From Stramonita haemastoma (taxonomy: Eukaryota; Mollusca; Gastropoda; Neogastropoda; Muricidae): a stretch of 12,500 bases of DNA. The first letter of the stretch is position 1, and each line of letters begins with the position of its first letter. The stretch spans positions 1 to 12,500 of the forward strand of contig JASPKP010005194.1 of NCBI GenBank assembly GCA_030674155.1, read 5' to 3'. Shown here piece after piece: positions 1-12,500 of the stretch. Below the pieces are notes generated by a model. That model had not been told where the DNA came from. It searched no databases and was given only the letters and a program-made list of their open reading frames with translations. Both the position numbers and the translations under genes were made by a program.

Positions 1-40
1 CTGTAATACCACACACACACAGAGTTCCTTTCCCTTCCCC

Positions 41-164
41 TGACTCCGAACGAACGAAACCACACATTCGGAGCGCCCCCTGCCAGCCACAAAAAAAAAA
101 AAGAAGAAAAAAAACAGAAGCAGCAGTTTCGAACCAAAATATTCGAAGCGACCTTTCTGCCAAC

Positions 165-202
<38 letters not shown>

Positions 203-266
203 CAGTTCCGAACCTAACCACACATTCAGAGCGTCCTTCTGCCAGCCAGCCCTAATAAAAAAATTT

Positions 267-298
<32 letters not shown>

Positions 299-299
299 C
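41..299. repeat. Three A-tailed tandem copies of about 85 bp in the 3' flank
   Basis: Three diverged copies of a unit resembling ttcgaaccnaaccacacattc followed by ggagcg and ctgccagcca are seen near 42-112, 126-200 and 204-297. Each ends in a pure poly(A) run of about 10 to 30. The arrangement looks like a tandemly amplified A-tailed element. It lies in or just past the presumed 3' UTR. Confidence 0.7.
264..269 (-). promoter_or_regulatory. Candidate polyadenylation signal AATAAA
   Basis: On the minus strand AATAAA reads across 269-264, about 160 bases beyond the stop codon. It is embedded in A/T-rich tandem repeats where such hexamers arise by chance, so this is only the best visible candidate for the 3' end of the phosphatase transcript. 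Confidence 0.35.
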
Positions 300-430
300 A
301 GCGACGATGACCAACAGTCAAGGGAGGGAATCGGGTCGGGGGCCTATCGTCCGTCTCGTCCACTATGGCGGGCGGCAGTCTCGACGGCTATAGACGGTGA
401 AAGGGGAGAGAAGCGTGGGTGGATTGTTGT

Positions 431-11037
<10,607 letters not shown>

Positions 11038-11081
11038 GCTGGGAAAATCTGGAAATATATACACATATATATAGCGTATTT

Positions 11082-11300
11082 GTTTTTTTTTTTGTTTTTT
11101 TTTTTTTAATTTCATTCTATTTATTTATTTTCTTCTATTTTTAAAAAAAAATGTTATTCAATTTATTTATTTCATTCTATTTATTTTATTCGATTTATAT
11201 TTTATTTTATTTTCATTTTACTTTTATCTTATTATTTTATTTTATTATTCTACTAATTTTTTTTTTTTTTTTTAACTCTTTTCTTTTATTCTTATTTTAG
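11082..11300. repeat. T/A-rich low-complexity stretch
   Basis: Runs of T interspersed with ttattttatttcattctatt words, with no gene or clear periodic unit. It lies just upstream of exon 1 in gene sense, where a promoter or 5' UTR intron would lie, but no specific element can be picked out. Confidence 0.7.
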
Positions 11301-11357
11301 CATTTTATCCTTTTACGATAATAGAATACAAACTTATGAGTGGTGTTGTTGTTTTTT

Positions 11358-11477
11358 ATATCCAGTCCCCATGTGTTTGCTGTTTTGTCAATTTTGTCAT
11401 CCATTCCTACCAGAACACTATATAGCCAACTCTTTTGAAAAGCATAACTGGTTTTAACGTGTGTGCAAGATGTTCTA
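11358..11477 (-). mobile_element. Diverged fragment of the second SINE family
   Basis: The plus strand reads tatccagtccccatgtgttt, then gctgttttgtcaattttgtc and actcttttgaaaagcataac, then ggttttaacgtgtgtgcaag. This parallels the copy at 10560-10680 with many substitutions. It lacks both the head and the terminal AT-rich tail. Confidence 0.75.
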
Positions 11478-11640
11478 CTCTAAAAAAAAAAAACAAAACC
11501 AAACAACAAAACCCTCCCAATACCCCAGACAACAATCACAGTTTTCTACATTTTACATCCAGCCCTAACCCTAAAGCCAGAATGTGAATACTTTCATCAT
11601 GGTGGGCAAAAAATGGTCACATACATGAAATCTCACCATT

Positions 11641-11905
11641 GATGAACCATGGAGCTCTAGCCGAGCAACAATTTTTTTTTTTTTTAAATATCCAACCTTA
11701 AGACCACAAAATTTCAAAAAAGGTACAACAGCATGCACCCATGTAGATTCCATTCAATACATCAAAACCTGAATCAACCTCTGGACTCTAGCCATGGGAC
11801 TTCTTTTTTTTTTTCTTTTTTTTTAAATATCCAACCCTAAGACCACACAATTAAAAAAAAAAAGAGAACAGCATGCATACAATACTCCAAAACCTGATTC
11901 AGATT
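11641..11905 (+). repeat. Diverged tandem duplication, about 135 bp unit
   Basis: Two units share ctctagcc, a T run, taaatatccaaccnt followed by aagaccaca, acagcatgca and aaaacctgaatca (near 11651-11774 and 11786-11903). Length differences are mostly in the A and T runs. Upstream of the gene; no coding potential recognised. Confidence 0.8.
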
Positions 11906-11934
11906 TCACAACAAGTAAACAACTTAACCATGAA

Positions 11935-12105
11935 AATGAGAAGGAAAAAAAAAAGCTAAAAAGAAAAAAAAGAAAAAGAAGATCCTGCAACAACCTAACC
12001 ATGAAAAAGAAGAAAAAAGAAAAGAGAAATATAAAAAAATTAAAAAAAATAAAAAAGAAAAAGAAAAAAACAGACCCCCCCCCCCCCCCCTCCAAAAAAA
12101 ATCAC
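11935..12105. repeat. A/G-rich low-complexity DNA ending in a poly(C) run
   Basis: Repeated aagaaaaaa-type sequence with two accatgaaaa words (11927, 11999), followed by 18 C at about 12073-12090. The minus-strand Phe-rich open frame here is a low-complexity artefact. Confidence 0.85.
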
Positions 12106-12500
12106 CGTACATGGCACAAAGCCAGAGAGAACCACCATGTTGGCACACAAATCCAGGCACCCCGGATTTGAAACTGGTTTTGTCTGTCTGACTTGCACAA
12201 CTTGTATCTATCTCTCTCTTCTCTTTCTCTCAACACTGACTGCTGCTATTCTTCGACAAGCACAGACACCCTACTTCCTCACTTATATAGACAGTAGAAA
12301 AGCAGACGACAGCATATGCAGAAATTCACACACTCTGACCCAGATGTTTCGCCTACACGATGCAGATTCACATTTTATCTCCTGCGACACATGTACATGA
12401 ATACACGAGTATAATTATACAAGCGCTACTACTAGTACTAGACAGACTGGTAATATAAAACAAAAATATATTAAAAGGAAAATCTCAACGTGAACGTTTT
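12106..12500. other. Complex sequence, unassigned
   Basis: The plus strand is open from 12137 to 12400, but the product resembles nothing I recognise and starts at an unconvincing ATG. It could be unique intergenic DNA, a non-coding 5' exon region or an old repeat. The ttgtatctatctctctcttc stretch near 12205 is simple sequence. Confidence 0.4.

Noticed and set aside
11060..11075. TATATATA upstream of the start codon as a promoter
   Set aside because: It is short A/T-repeat DNA only a few dozen bases from the ATG, and the CAG at 11039-11041 suggests an intron acceptor there.
11562..11573. ccctaaccctaa, telomere-like repeat
   Set aside because: Only two units are present, which is expected by chance in repeat-rich DNA and not evidence of an interstitial telomere.
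12137..12400. Plus-strand open frame of 87 codons
   Set aside because: No recognisable family, composition partly from simple sequence, and no splice or promoter context to support it.

Overview
This is eukaryotic, very probably molluscan (gastropod-like) nuclear DNA. It carries one protein-coding gene on the minus strand, cut into at least 12 coding exons by repeat-choked introns of about 0.4 to 1.3 kb. The organism call rests on tRNA-headed SINEs whose body and tail I associate with mollusc genomes (for example the element at 2205-2625), and on extremely abundant CA/GA microsatellites and minisatellites. No bacterial, viral or organellar features are seen.

The gene is a CTDSPL2 (SCP4)-like phosphatase of the FCP1/SCP branch of the HAD superfamily. 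Reading from high to low coordinates, the coding exons are 11037-10854 (start), 9937-9742, 8449-8333, 7891-7790, 6635-6366, 5615-5273, 4426-4316, 3462-3376, 2852-2710, 2100-1974, 1234-1139 and 493-431 (stop). Splice phases agree at every junction, and the total of 1839 bp would encode about 612 residues. Exons 1-6 encode a variable, low-complexity N-terminal half. Exons 7-12 encode the conserved NIF/FCP1-like catalytic domain. The DLDET motif straddles the exon 7/8 junction, and IIIDNSP lies in exon 10. Two exons, 1 and 7, carry an apparent one-base frame break next to G/C homopolymers. Exon 2 ends in a GC donor. Any non-coding 5' exon lies upstream of 11038, possibly outside the window.

The introns and flanks contain two SINE families (2205-2625; 3862-4226, with truncated relatives at 2631-2698, 8155-8226, 10499-10840 and 11358-11477). 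They also hold a (GA)n block at 7393-7695, a higher-order CA minisatellite at 8649-9510, and several 30-135 bp tandem repeats.

The most unusual aspect is that three exon/intron boundaries have been tandemly duplicated into the adjacent intron: the acceptor of exon 12, the donor of exon 6 and the donor of exon 3. Several of the copies keep usable-looking splice sites. I see no unknown multi-gene system. The interest is in splice-site duplication, the retained-intron open frame and the repeat architecture.
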